A stretch of DNA of 39,970 nucleotides, from assembly GCA_013002595.1 (NCBI GenBank), contig JABDJG010000473.1, forward strand, positions 1 through 39,970. The letters are read 5' to 3'. Made by a program: the position numbers and the translations under genes. Each line of letters starts with the position of its first letter. Positions within the stretch are counted from its first letter, which is position 1. This DNA is from Hyphomicrobiales bacterium. Its GTDB lineage: Bacteria; Pseudomonadota; Alphaproteobacteria; Rhizobiales; Aestuariivirgaceae. The notes beneath the pieces are model-generated. The model ran no database searches. It had not been told where the DNA came from and saw only the letters and a list, made by a program, of their open reading frames with translations. This document shows positions 1 to 7,509 of this stretch, piece by piece.

Positions 1-378
1 ACTATCCTCATCTTACAGGATGCATCGGCGGCTGTAGACGACACGGCGCCGGGTGCCGACGACCCGGTCGCTGGAGATCCCGTGGCAGATGACCCGGTTG
101 CCGACGAGCCCACAGGGGATGTGGTGCTCGATGAGCCGGTTTCGGATCCGGTGGTTGATGAACCGGTTGTGGACGCAGCGGCGGACGAACCGGCCGGCGA
201 TGTGGTTCTGGATGATCCGGTCGGGGACCCAGTGGTTGACGATCCGGTGGCGGATGAGCCTGTCGTGGAGGGTGCAGCGGATGAACCGGTGACCGAATTG
301 CTGGAGCCTGACACAACGCTCCTGGACCCTGTCCTAACAGATCCGCTGATCGACAACGAAGATCCAGAAACGACCTAA
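1..378 (+). CDS. C-terminal part of an acidic Asp/Pro/Val-repeat protein (5' end outside window)
   Basis: The frame is open from the first base of the window and ends at a TAA at 376-378, so only the last 125 residues are visible. Most of this is low-complexity sequence built from variants of DEPV, DDPV and ADEP, very rich in Asp, Glu, Pro and Val, with no Cys and almost no basic residues. Such tails are extended and strongly acidic; they occur in surface or secreted proteins and as flexible linkers, but nothing here identifies a family. The stop overlaps the end of the convergent gene on the other strand by four bases. Function unknown. Confidence 0.6.
   Translation, partial: TILILQDASAAVDDTAPGADDPVAGDPVADDPVADEPTGDVVLDEPVSDPVVDEPVVDAAADEPAGDVVLDDPVGDPVVDDPVADEPVVEGAADEPVTELLEPDTTLLDPVLTDPLIDNEDPETT
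61..290 (+). repeat. Degenerate in-frame DNA repeat coding D/E-P-V units
   Basis: Short imperfect units coding variants of DDPV, DEPV and ADEP recur through this stretch. They give a GC-rich, phased repeat that belongs to the protein-coding sequence rather than to a mobile or CRISPR repeat. Copy number may vary between strains. Confidence 0.5.
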
Positions 379-917
379 GGTTTAGCGGACCGCGCGGCGA
401 TCAGGCCCGCCGATGTCAATATCGACGGGCTATCGCTGTCGGCAATAAATGCAATGATGCGTCCGGCGCCCGGTATCGAGGAACCAACCTTGACCGGCCA
501 CAGTTTGCTGGCGCCCGATCTGGTCTCCGACACCAAAGCTGTGTCAGCATAGATTCCGAGCAGGACGAACCGTTCCAACCTTGGTGGCGCCGAGGGCGCA
601 GAACGCGGGTCCCCAGCATCGAAAGTGCTGGCCGTCGTGATGGGATCAGCGCTTACTCCCGTGGGCCGTGCGCCAACGGTCGGGCTGACGGGACGAACAT
701 CGGTACGGCTGTCATCATCCCTGGCAACTGACACCGTCTTAAAGATCAATCTGCCGTCGATGCCGGCTGCCGGATCATTGGTCCACATATAGCCGGCAAA
801 CATGGATGAGGCTGCAGCGGCGGCCAAGGCAAGCCCAAGCGTGATGTGGTCGCCTGTAGAGCGGTTTGATGCCGCAATGACGGTTCTTTTCGGCTGTTTA
901 TTGGGAGTTTTGGGCAA
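375..917 (-). CDS. Single-pass membrane protein with GspC/PilP-like C-terminal domain
   Basis: This 180-residue protein has a basic N-terminus, one transmembrane segment at about residues 24-44, a Pro/Ser/Thr-rich linker, and a small domain at about 115-165. That domain contains FVLLGIYADTALVS followed by LWPVKVGSSIPGAGRIIAF. The pattern 'LLGI..-.ALV.-WPVKVG..IPG.GRI..I' resembles the periplasmic homology region of type II secretion protein GspC, as I recall that family. No other type II secretion gene is visible, so the role is open. The start is TTG; I found no in-frame ATG just upstream. It is transcribed away from flgB. Confidence 0.55.
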   Translation of the reverse strand: MPKTPNKQPKRTVIAASNRSTGDHITLGLALAAAAASSMFAGYMWTNDPAAGIDGRLIFKTVSVARDDDSRTDVRPVSPTVGARPTGVSADPITTASTFDAGDPRSAPSAPPRLERFVLLGIYADTALVSETRSGASKLWPVKVGSSIPGAGRIIAFIADSDSPSILTSAGLIAARSAKP

Positions 918-1001
918 AATGTTTTCGTGCGTTTGATGAATTTTTCACCCCAAGACTGTGTTGTTCAAGGTTAACAAACTGTTAACTCAAACGGGACACC
1001 T

Positions 1002-1014
1002 GCCATGTCATGGC
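1002..1014. promoter_or_regulatory. Perfect palindrome GCCATG-T-CATGGC in the flgB upstream region
   Basis: A perfect 6+1+6 inverted repeat lies about 67 bases upstream of the flgB start, in the 163-base gap that separates flgB from the divergent GspC-like gene. Its position suits an operator for the flgB operon, which would be regulated by VisNR/Rem in rhizobia, but no regulator can be assigned from sequence alone. Confidence 0.35.
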
Positions 1015-1080
1015 GGCAGGCCGCACAAGCCTGGTGCAAGTTTAACGGTCTAGTCTTTGGCGCATAGTCAGGAGATCGTT

Positions 1081-1464
1081 ATGAGTCCAGTACATCTTTT
1101 TGAATTTGCATCGCGGCAGGCTGAATGGCTGGCATCGCGGCAAGCCGTCATTGCCGGCAACGTCGCTCATGCGGACACTCCCAACTACAAGGCGAAAGAC
1201 GTGGTACCGTTTGCACGGGTGCTGGACCGCACGCAGCTGGCAATGGGCGCCACGCATGCCGGTCATCTTCAAGGTGGCGCTTCGGCGTCGCCGGAGGTTG
1301 AGGTCAAGCGGGACCGGGCCTGGGAAATTTCTCACTCCGGAAATTCGGTGCGGCTGGAGCAGGAACTGATCAAGACCGGCGAGGTCAACCGGGACATGTC
1401 ACTCAACACCAGCGTCGTGCAGACATTCCACCGCATGCTTTTGACCAGCCTGAGGAGCCAGTAA
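1081..1464 (+). CDS. flgB: Flagellar proximal rod protein FlgB
   Basis: The 127-residue product is a rod subunit, secreted through the flagellar export gate and assembled in the periplasm on the MS ring. The N-terminal rod motif is clear (VIAGNVAHADTPNYKAKDV), and the C-terminal helix LNTSVVQTFHRMLLTSLRS is typical. I chose ATG 1081 because a GGAG ribosome site lies just upstream; an in-frame TTG at 1057 would add eight residues with no support. It is the first gene of a rod operon; flgC begins two bases after its stop. Confidence 0.93.
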   Translation: MSPVHLFEFASRQAEWLASRQAVIAGNVAHADTPNYKAKDVVPFARVLDRTQLAMGATHAGHLQGGASASPEVEVKRDRAWEISHSGNSVRLEQELIKTGEVNRDMSLNTSVVQTFHRMLLTSLRSQ

Positions 1465-1466
1465 TC

Positions 1467-1880
1467 ATGGACCCCCTGATGGCATCTATGAAGGTTGCGT
1501 CCTCGGGATTGGAAGCCCAGTCGGTAAGGCTGCGGATCGTTGCCGAGAACCTGGCCAACTCGCAATCGACCGGCACGACAGCTGGCGCTGATCCCTATGC
1601 CCGCAAGACCATCTCGTTTGAGCGGGTTCTCGATCGTGCATCGGGCAGCGAGCTTGTCAAAGTCGGCAAGGTCGGCCGGGATCGCGTACCGTTTCGTGTC
1701 GAGCACCGGCCTGGTCATCCTGCGGCCGATGCGTCTGGCAATGTAAAAATGCCGAACGTCAGTCCGCTGGTCGAGCTCACCGACATGCGTGAGGCCAACC
1801 GGACATATCAAGCCAACCTGCAGATCATACGCCAGACGCGCCAACTTGTATCCATGACGATCGAATTGTTGAGGAGTTAG
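1467..1880 (+). CDS. flgC: Flagellar proximal rod protein FlgC
   Basis: This is a 137-residue rod subunit with the paired terminal helices of the axial family. The N-terminus has GLEAQSVRLRIVAENLANSQS followed by a loop DPYARKTISF, and the C-terminus has EANRTYQANLQIIRQTRQLV, both standard FlgC signatures. It lies two bases downstream of flgB, and its TAG is followed almost at once by the fliE start, so the three rod genes are probably translated together. Confidence 0.94.
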   Translation: MDPLMASMKVASSGLEAQSVRLRIVAENLANSQSTGTTAGADPYARKTISFERVLDRASGSELVKVGKVGRDRVPFRVEHRPGHPAADASGNVKMPNVSPLVELTDMREANRTYQANLQIIRQTRQLVSMTIELLRS

Positions 1881-1882
1881 TG

Positions 1883-2206
1883 ATGAGTGGTCTTCCCTTT
1901 GCTGTTGGATCTGTCAGCGGTGTCGCTGCCCCGGGCCTTTCGGTCACAAATAATGCCGGGCCGTCGCAGGCAACAAAAGCTGCCGCAGGCAGCAGCTTCG
2001 AATCCGTCCTGTCGCAGTTGTCCGATACTGCGGTGACCAACCTAAAGGCTGGCGAAGCGGCTGCGATTGCAGGGCTTCAGGGGCAGGCGACTACCCGCGA
2101 AGTGGTCGATGCCGTGATGAAGGCCGAGCAGTCTCTGCAAACCGTAATTGCAGTCCGAGACAAGGTTATTTCCGCTTATCAGGAAATCAGCCGGATGAGC
2201 ATCTGA
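1883..2206 (+). CDS. fliE: Flagellar hook-basal body protein FliE
   Basis: FliE joins the MS ring to the rod. The 107-residue product has the family layout: a variable, Ala/Ser-rich N-terminus, then SFESVLSQLSDTAVTNLKAGE and a conserved C-terminal half VVDAVMKAEQSLQTVIAVRD-KVISAYQEISRM. GAGGAG at 1871-1876 sits correctly for ATG 1883; a GTG three bases earlier overlaps the flgC stop and is an alternative start. Confidence 0.92.
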   Translation: MSGLPFAVGSVSGVAAPGLSVTNNAGPSQATKAAAGSSFESVLSQLSDTAVTNLKAGEAAAIAGLQGQATTREVVDAVMKAEQSLQTVIAVRDKVISAYQEISRMSI

Positions 2207-2219
2207 GGAGAGTGAGTTC

Positions 2220-3008
2220 ATGAGAGCGTTAACAATCGCGGCGACCGGCATGACGGCCCAGCAGCTTAATGTCGAAGTGATTGCCAACAATATTGCCAAC
2301 ATCAACACGACCGCCTTCAAGCGAGCCAGAGCCGAGTTTACCGACCTCCTGTATCAGGTTGAACGCGGTGCCGGTGTGCCAAACCGTGGCGGCGAAAACG
2401 CGGTGCCGGAAGGCGCCCAATTAGGGCTCGGCGTAAGAACTACGGCGATCCGCAATCTGCACCTGCAGGGCGGATTGGCCAATACCGGCAACCGGCTCGA
2501 TCTGGCATTAAATGGACGCGGCTGGTTTCAGGTGACCAGTTCAGACGGTGAATCGCTTTATACTCGGGCAGGCTCCTTCAATACCAATGCCACCGGACAG
2601 CTGGTGACGACGGACGGCTATGCTGTCGAGCCAGCGATTACCGTGCCTGACAACACCGTGGAAATTACCATCAATCAAACCGGTCAGGTCTTTGCGCGGC
2701 TTGGCGGCGACAGCGTACCTCAAGAGCTTGGTCAATTGACCCTGGCAAATTTCGCCAATGAACCGGGCCTCGACCCGCTAGGTGGCAATCTTTACCGCGA
2801 AACGCCTGCCTCAGGGGCCGCAGTGACCGGTGTGCCTGGTGATCCCGGGTTCGCAACAGTGCAGCAGGGCTATCTGGAGACATCAAATGTCGATCCGGTC
2901 AAGGAGATCACCCAGTTGATTGCAGCGCAACGCGCCTATGAAATGAATTCGAAAGTGATCCAGGCCGCAGATTCCATGGCCGGCACCGTTTCAAACGGGC
3001 TGCGGTGA
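2220..3008 (+). CDS. flgG: Flagellar distal rod protein FlgG
   Basis: The 262-residue length is normal for FlgG, the distal rod. The N-terminus MRALTIAATGMTAQQLNVE and the rod motif VIANNIANINTTAFKRARAEF are diagnostic. The C-terminal YLETSNVDPVKEITQLIAAQ and RAYEMNSKVIQAAD close the coiled coil of axial proteins. The L-P ring proteins made by flgI and flgH downstream encircle this rod. The stop TGA at 3006-3008 overlaps the flgA start. Confidence 0.96.
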   Translation: MRALTIAATGMTAQQLNVEVIANNIANINTTAFKRARAEFTDLLYQVERGAGVPNRGGENAVPEGAQLGLGVRTTAIRNLHLQGGLANTGNRLDLALNGRGWFQVTSSDGESLYTRAGSFNTNATGQLVTTDGYAVEPAITVPDNTVEITINQTGQVFARLGGDSVPQELGQLTLANFANEPGLDPLGGNLYRETPASGAAVTGVPGDPGFATVQQGYLETSNVDPVKEITQLIAAQRAYEMNSKVIQAADSMAGTVSNGLR

Positions 3009-3499
3009 TGATCATTAACCCACACGACATGAGGTTGTACTGGGTCTTGCTGGCGGGCGTGTCGGTGCTCTTTGGCTGCCTGGCTTCGGTGACGCCGGCA
3101 TCGGCCGGGGTCGTGCGGTTGCCTGTTCCAAATGTCACGCTCTATCCCGGAGATATGTTGTCGGCAGACATGCTGTCCAGCCGGCGTTTCAGATCATCCG
3201 CTGCAGCGCGTACGCCCGTCGCCCGCAACGCTGATGAGATCGTCGGCAAAGTTGCCAGGCGCACATTGTTGCGTGGCAAGCCAATTGCCCTTCATGCGCT
3301 GCGCGAACCGTATCTGGTCAAGAAGGGCAATCCGGTCAGGGTCGTTTATTCCGTCGGCGGGCTGGTCATTACGACCTATGCCACGTCTCTCAAGTCTGGC
3401 TCGCTCGGTGAAGTCATTCAAGCCCGCAACATCGACAGTGGCAAGATCATTGTTGGCGTGATTGGCGAGGATGGATCTTTGATGATGAGGTTGCGGTGA
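3008..3499 (+). CDS. flgA: P-ring assembly chaperone FlgA
   Basis: FlgA is a periplasmic protein that helps FlgI polymerise into the P ring. The 163-residue product starts with a signal peptide ending near TPASA-GVVRLPVPN. It has an SAF-like domain with LYPGDMLSADML, and the C-terminal block KKGNPVRVVYSVGGLVITTY followed by GSLGEVIQARNIDSGKIIVG, typical of FlgA. ATG 3008 overlaps the flgG stop; GTG 3005 and ATG 3029 are in-frame alternatives. The end overlaps the flgI GTG. Confidence 0.92.
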   Translation: MIINPHDMRLYWVLLAGVSVLFGCLASVTPASAGVVRLPVPNVTLYPGDMLSADMLSSRRFRSSAAARTPVARNADEIVGKVARRTLLRGKPIALHALREPYLVKKGNPVRVVYSVGGLVITTYATSLKSGSLGEVIQARNIDSGKIIVGVIGEDGSLMMRLR

Positions 3500-4599
3500 A
3501 GTCTTTCCTGACGGCCATTGTTATCGCCGCTTCGCTTGCGCTTGGTCCGGCCCATGCTGAGGTCAGGATCAAGGACATCGTGTCGGTCCAGGGCGTGCGT
3601 GACAATCAATTGATCGGTTACGGCCTGGTGATCGGCCTGCAAGGTACCGGCGACAGCCTGCGGAACGCGCCTTTTACGGCGCAGTCGCTGCGCTCGATGC
3701 TCGAACGCCTGGGGATCAACTACGGCGCTGATGCGCCGCGGACCCGCAATATTGCTGCGGTCATGGTGACCGCCAACCTGCCGGCCTTCATCGGGCAGGG
3801 GTCACGCATTGACGTCACCATATCATCGCTGGGCGATGCAGCCTCGCTGACCGGCGGGACTTTGATCCAGACACCGCTGCATGGCGCCGACGGCAAGATC
3901 TATGCGGTTGCGCAGGGCCCTTTGGCGGTTTCCGGCTTTGCAAAGGAAGGCGATGCGGAAAGTATCAGCCAGGGCGTGCCGACGGTTGGCCGCATACCAA
4001 ACGGTGCGATCGTCGAACGCCGTATCATGGGCGCGTTCCAGGAGCAGGCAACGATTGTACTTGAGACACGCAATCCGGACTTCAACACGATCATCGATAT
4101 CACCGACGCCATCAATGCCTATACCCGGAAGCGCTTCAGGCGGCCGCTGGCCGAGGCACAGGATGCGCGCACCATCGTGGTCAAGAGACCGGCCAAGACC
4201 GACATTACTCGTTTCATCGCCGAAATCAGCCAGCTGAGAATCGAGCCTGATACGCCGGCAAGAGTGGTGGTTGATGAACGCACGGGCACGATTGTAATCG
4301 GGCACGAGGTCAAGATTGCCACGGTTGCGGTCGCACACGGCAACCTGCTGGTTCGGGTAACTGAGCAACCGGAGGTCTCGCAGCCGGCTCCGTTCTCAAA
4401 AGGCGAAACGGCTGTGGTGCCACGGACCCTGGTTGAGACGGCCCAGAAGGACGGCCGGCTGGCTATTTTGAAGGGCAGTAATCTTCATTCCCTGGTCGAG
4501 GGATTAAACGCGATCGGTCTGAAGCCTACCGGGATCATTGCCATTCTGCAGGCGATCAAGACGGCAGGTGCGCTGCAAGCTGAACTGATCGTTCAATGA
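3496..4599 (+). CDS. flgI: Flagellar P-ring protein FlgI
   Basis: FlgI forms the periplasmic bushing around the rod. The 367-residue product has a cleavable signal (MKSFLTAIVIAASLALGPAHA) and the conserved start VRIKDIVSVQGVRDNQLIGY followed by GLVIGLQGTGD. Conserved internal blocks include NIAAVMVTANLPAF and RIDVTISSLGDAASLTGGTL, and the C-terminus has LVEGLNAIGLKPTGIIAILQ. The GTG start shares bases with the flgA stop, so translation is probably coupled. Confidence 0.96.
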   Translation: MKSFLTAIVIAASLALGPAHAEVRIKDIVSVQGVRDNQLIGYGLVIGLQGTGDSLRNAPFTAQSLRSMLERLGINYGADAPRTRNIAAVMVTANLPAFIGQGSRIDVTISSLGDAASLTGGTLIQTPLHGADGKIYAVAQGPLAVSGFAKEGDAESISQGVPTVGRIPNGAIVERRIMGAFQEQATIVLETRNPDFNTIIDITDAINAYTRKRFRRPLAEAQDARTIVVKRPAKTDITRFIAEISQLRIEPDTPARVVVDERTGTIVIGHEVKIATVAVAHGNLLVRVTEQPEVSQPAPFSKGETAVVPRTLVETAQKDGRLAILKGSNLHSLVEGLNAIGLKPTGIIAILQAIKTAGALQAELIVQ

Positions 4600-5138
4600 A
4601 CGGGAATATTGGCAGACACGGCAGTGTGGCGGCGGTTTTCGGGCTTACGTTCGCGATTGCTGCCAGCGCAGGTCTGGCTGAAGACAAAGCTGACCATAGC
4701 CTCACCACCGGTTCGGTCAACAAACCGGTGGCGTTGCCAATCTCTGCGGCCTACTGCGAGAATATCACCGATGCCGCCGAGGAAGCGCGTGTTGCCATTC
4801 GGGCAAAGTACCTGAAGAAACTTGAGGGCAGAATTGAAGAGCGCCTGACTGCACTTGAAGCCAAGCGGTCGGATGTCGAGACGTGGATGAAACGGCGCCA
4901 GGAGTTCATCGAGCGCGCACAGCGCAATCTCGTGGATATCTACACGGCAATGCGGCCGGAGGCGGCGGCCCAGCAGATTTCGATCATGGACGACGAAACC
5001 GCGGCGGCCATCCTGCTCAAGCTGAAGCCCCGTACCGCCAGTGCGATTTTGAACGACATCAAACCCAAACGGGCAGCGCGATTGGCGGCTGTGATCGCTG
5101 GATCGGCGAAAGTTCACGAGGCTGAAGACGAGTCATGA
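4596..5138 (+). CDS. motE: MotE-like periplasmic motility chaperone
   Basis: The 180-residue product has an N-terminal hydrophobic segment or signal (about 12-28), a charged coiled coil (about 65-115) and a C-terminal MgtE-N-like helical domain. That domain contains EAAAQQISIMDDETAAAILL followed by KLKPRTASAILNDIKPKRAA. In Sinorhizobium meliloti a protein of this type, MotE, is a periplasmic chaperone for the motility protein MotC. motC is also present here (13481), which supports the call. It lies between flgI and flgH and overlaps both by four bases. Confidence 0.85.
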   Translation: MNGNIGRHGSVAAVFGLTFAIAASAGLAEDKADHSLTTGSVNKPVALPISAAYCENITDAAEEARVAIRAKYLKKLEGRIEERLTALEAKRSDVETWMKRRQEFIERAQRNLVDIYTAMRPEAAAQQISIMDDETAAAILLKLKPRTASAILNDIKPKRAARLAAVIAGSAKVHEAEDES

Positions 5139-5866
5139 TCAAGACAATATTTTCGCTGGTTCCGGTTCTTTTTGTAACCGGATGCATGACCAACATGGAG
5201 GACTTCGTCTCGCAGCCGCCTGTGCTGACACCAGTTGGTTCGGGGCTTACCAGTGCTGCCGTACCAGTGGATACCGGTGGCACGATGCTGCAACCGGCGG
5301 GCGTCGGCGGTGACTATTCAATCTGGCAAGACGGGGCCAGCAGATTGTTCCGCAACCCGCGGGCCATGGTCAATGGCGACGTACTGACCGTGCATATCCA
5401 GATCAACGACAAGGCATCGCTTGACAGCAGCATCGACCGCTCGCGCGATGCGCAGAATAAGATGGGTGTAGGATTGGGATATGGTTTCAACAGTTCGGTT
5501 TCTCCCGAGCCGTTCAGCCTCGAACTGGATGGCAGTGGGCAAACGAATTCCGCGACCTCCACCAAGGGGAAAGGATCAATTGCGCGCTCCGAGAATATCC
5601 GGCTTGCCGTTGCTGCTGTTGTCACACGGGTGTTGCCGAACGGAAATCTGCTGATCAAGGGTTCGCAGGAAGTGCGGGTCAATCACGAAGTGAGGGTTTT
5701 GACGATCGGCGGTATTGTCCGCCCGCAAGATGTGACCGGCGAGAACACGATCTCCTATGACAAGATTGCTGAAGCGCGGATTTCCTATGGCGGGCGTGGC
5801 CGACTGGATGATGTCCAGAAACCTGGATGGGGTCAGCGGATATTCGATGCTGTGACGCCGTTCTAG
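5135..5866 (+). CDS. flgH: Flagellar L-ring lipoprotein FlgH
   Basis: FlgH forms the outer-membrane bushing. The 243-residue product starts with a lipoprotein signal whose lipobox is VTGC, putting the lipidated Cys at residue 17. Conserved FlgH blocks are SIWQDGASRLFRNPRAMVNG, DVLTVHIQINDKASLDSS and the C-terminal VRPQDVTGENTISYDKIAEA followed by RISYGGRG. It ends the ring-gene run; fliL follows after 22 bases. Confidence 0.96.
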   Translation: MIKTIFSLVPVLFVTGCMTNMEDFVSQPPVLTPVGSGLTSAAVPVDTGGTMLQPAGVGGDYSIWQDGASRLFRNPRAMVNGDVLTVHIQINDKASLDSSIDRSRDAQNKMGVGLGYGFNSSVSPEPFSLELDGSGQTNSATSTKGKGSIARSENIRLAVAAVVTRVLPNGNLLIKGSQEVRVNHEVRVLTIGGIVRPQDVTGENTISYDKIAEARISYGGRGRLDDVQKPGWGQRIFDAVTPF

Positions 5867-5888
5867 GTAACTGAATTGAGGTCCCCGC

Positions 5889-6392
5889 ATGGCGGATGAA
5901 CAGACGACAGAAGAAAAGGCGGCTTCAAGTGAGCCGTCAATTGTTGTGTGGCTGGCCATCCTCGGCGTCCTTACGCTAATTGCCGGTGGCACCGGGGCCG
6001 GACTCGGGTTGCTGATAACCCCGGAACCGGCCGCGGTCGCAGAGCAAGAAGAAGACAAAGCCGAGACGGAAGAAGAAGAAAAGCCTGAATACTCTGCTGG
6101 TGAACAGGTCACCATGCTGCCGCCGATCATAACCAACCTGGTATCGCCGCGAGGCACCTATATCAGGCTTGAAGGTGCAGTCGTTTTTTCCAGTGTTCCC
6201 GAAGGCGGCACCGAGCTGCTGGTCAGCAAGATTACTGATGACATCTTGAGTGTGCTGCACACGATGACGTTGGCGCAGATTGAAGGCGCGAGCGGACTCC
6301 AGCACCTGCGCGAAGACCTCAGTGCGCGGGCCGCGATCAGGTCGGATGGCCTGGCAAAAGAGATCGTGCTTCATTCATTGGTGGTCGAGTGA
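5889..6392 (+). CDS. fliL: Flagellar basal-body protein FliL
   Basis: FliL is an inner-membrane protein that surrounds and supports the stator units. The 167-residue product has an acidic cytoplasmic N-terminus, one membrane segment (about 22-44, VVWLAILGVLTLIAGGTGAG), a Glu-rich linker and a periplasmic domain with MLPPIITNLVSPRGTYIRLE, ILSVLHTMTLAQIEGASGLQ and a final KEIVLHSLVVE. The terminal TGA overlaps the GTG start of fliP. A second, more divergent FliL-like gene is at 27475. Confidence 0.92.
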   Translation: MADEQTTEEKAASSEPSIVVWLAILGVLTLIAGGTGAGLGLLITPEPAAVAEQEEDKAETEEEEKPEYSAGEQVTMLPPIITNLVSPRGTYIRLEGAVVFSSVPEGGTELLVSKITDDILSVLHTMTLAQIEGASGLQHLREDLSARAAIRSDGLAKEIVLHSLVVE

Positions 6393-7156
6393 TCAGGTTT
6401 TTGTGGATCATCGCCGGACTGGTTGCCAGCACACAGGCGCTGCACGCGCAGGTACCCGGCCTAGAAGATCTGATCCCCACGGGGGACACCGTTCTGTCCG
6501 GCCGAATGATCCAGTTGATCGCGCTGCTGACGGTGCTGTCGGTCGCGCCGGGCATCTTGATCATGGTGACCAGCTTCACGCGGTTTGTCGTTGCCTTGTC
6601 GTTTCTGCGCACTGGCATGGGCCTGCAAAGTACACCGGCCAACCTGGTCATGATCAGTCTGGCGCTGTTCATGACTTTTCATGTCATGGCGCCGACCTTC
6701 GAAAAGTCGTGGGACGAGGGTGTGCAGCCAATGATCGATAAGACGATATCGGAGAAGGAGGCCTTCAAGCGGATAGTGGATCCATTTCGCGAATTCATGC
6801 TGCAGCATGTGCGCGACAAGGACCTGATGCTGTTCGATGAACTGGCCAACCGCAGCAAGTCGCCGGATCAGACAGGCAATCAAGCCGATCAGGAAAAACC
6901 GGAGAAAGCTGAGGTCGAGTTGCGGGTGCTGGTACCGGCATTCATGATCTCTGAACTAAGGCGCGGCTTCGAAATAGGATTTCTTATCGTATTGCCATTC
7001 CTGGTCATCGATCTGATCGTGGCGACGATGACCATGTCGATGGGCATGATGATGCTACCTCCTACGGTTATCTCGCTGCCGTTCAAGATACTCTTCTTCA
7101 TTCTCATCGATGGCTGGAATCTACTGGTTGGCGGTTTGGTCAGATCGTTCTTTTAG
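6389..7156 (+). CDS. fliP: Flagellar type III export gate protein FliP
   Basis: FliP with FliQ and FliR forms the export gate. The 255-residue product has a cleavable signal (MIRFLWIIAGLVASTQALHA) and the conserved core VLSVAPGILIMVTSFTRFVV followed by ALSFLRTGMGLQ. It also has LRVLVPAFMISELRRGFEIG and MSMGMMMLPPTVISLPFKIL. fliQ and fliR lie 15-18 kb downstream, an arrangement typical of rhizobia. The GTG start overlaps the fliL stop. The stop TAG is the left edge of an inverted-repeat element. Confidence 0.96.
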   Translation: MIRFLWIIAGLVASTQALHAQVPGLEDLIPTGDTVLSGRMIQLIALLTVLSVAPGILIMVTSFTRFVVALSFLRTGMGLQSTPANLVMISLALFMTFHVMAPTFEKSWDEGVQPMIDKTISEKEAFKRIVDPFREFMLQHVRDKDLMLFDELANRSKSPDQTGNQADQEKPEKAEVELRVLVPAFMISELRRGFEIGFLIVLPFLVIDLIVATMTMSMGMMMLPPTVISLPFKILFFILIDGWNLLVGGLVRSFF

Positions 7157-7315
7157 AGCATGTTTTGCTTATACGAAATCATCTGACCGGGATTTCGCGT
7201 CTGCTGGCTAGAGCCCAGTCCACGCCGTGGTCTGGCCGACCACAAGTGGGCTGTAACGACGTCCAGCGGGCGCGAAAACCCGATCAAATGATTCCACATC
7301 AGCAAAATTTGTTCT
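7155..7315. repeat. 161-bp imperfect inverted-repeat element (RIME-like) after fliP
   Basis: The arms 7155-7208 and 7262-7315 are about 54 bases long and pair imperfectly: AGAGCATG..TTTTGCT.AT on the left matches the reverse complement of AGCAAAATTTGTTCT on the right. The inner parts (GACCGGGATTTCGCG against CGCGAAAACCCGATC) match best. The spacer is about 53 bases. The structure recalls the rhizobial intergenic mosaic elements. A single arm recurs at 36804-36835. Confidence 0.55.
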
Positions 7316-7466
7316 GGAACGTCGATCCGTTAACGGTCTGGTAATCAGTCCGCTTAATCGTTTGGCAATTGTTGCGCATTATGTTGCGCTCCATAGCAGG
7401 TTGGATCCCCCCGCTAGTCCGGGTACCATAGGTATGAAACCGCGCTGCTATCCCGGCCGACCCGGA

Positions 7467-7504
7467 ATGTCCCGTACTCAATCTTACACTTACAAAAGGG
7501 ACAT
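7467..7504 (+). promoter_or_regulatory. Flagellin 1 leader hairpin covering the ribosome-binding site
   Basis: ATGTCCC (7467-7473) is perfectly complementary to GGGACAT (7498-7504), which is the ribosome-binding region of the flagellin ATG at 7510. The loop is 24 bases. The same design is found before the second flagellin gene. Alphaproteobacterial FlbT acts on flagellin mRNA leaders, and flbT is encoded at 21946, so this is a plausible target; that link is inference. Confidence 0.5.
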
Positions 7505-7509
7505 ACGTC

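Noticed and set aside
1042..1844. Long minus-strand frames over flgB and flgC
   Set aside because: They are antisense shadows in high-GC coding sequence, with Arg/His-rich composition and no ribosome sites.
7363..7375. Sigma-54-like TGGCAATTGTTGC before flagellin 1
   Set aside because: The GG and GC doublets are separated by eight bases instead of the required ten, and alphaproteobacterial order context (VisNR/Rem) does not call for sigma-54 here.
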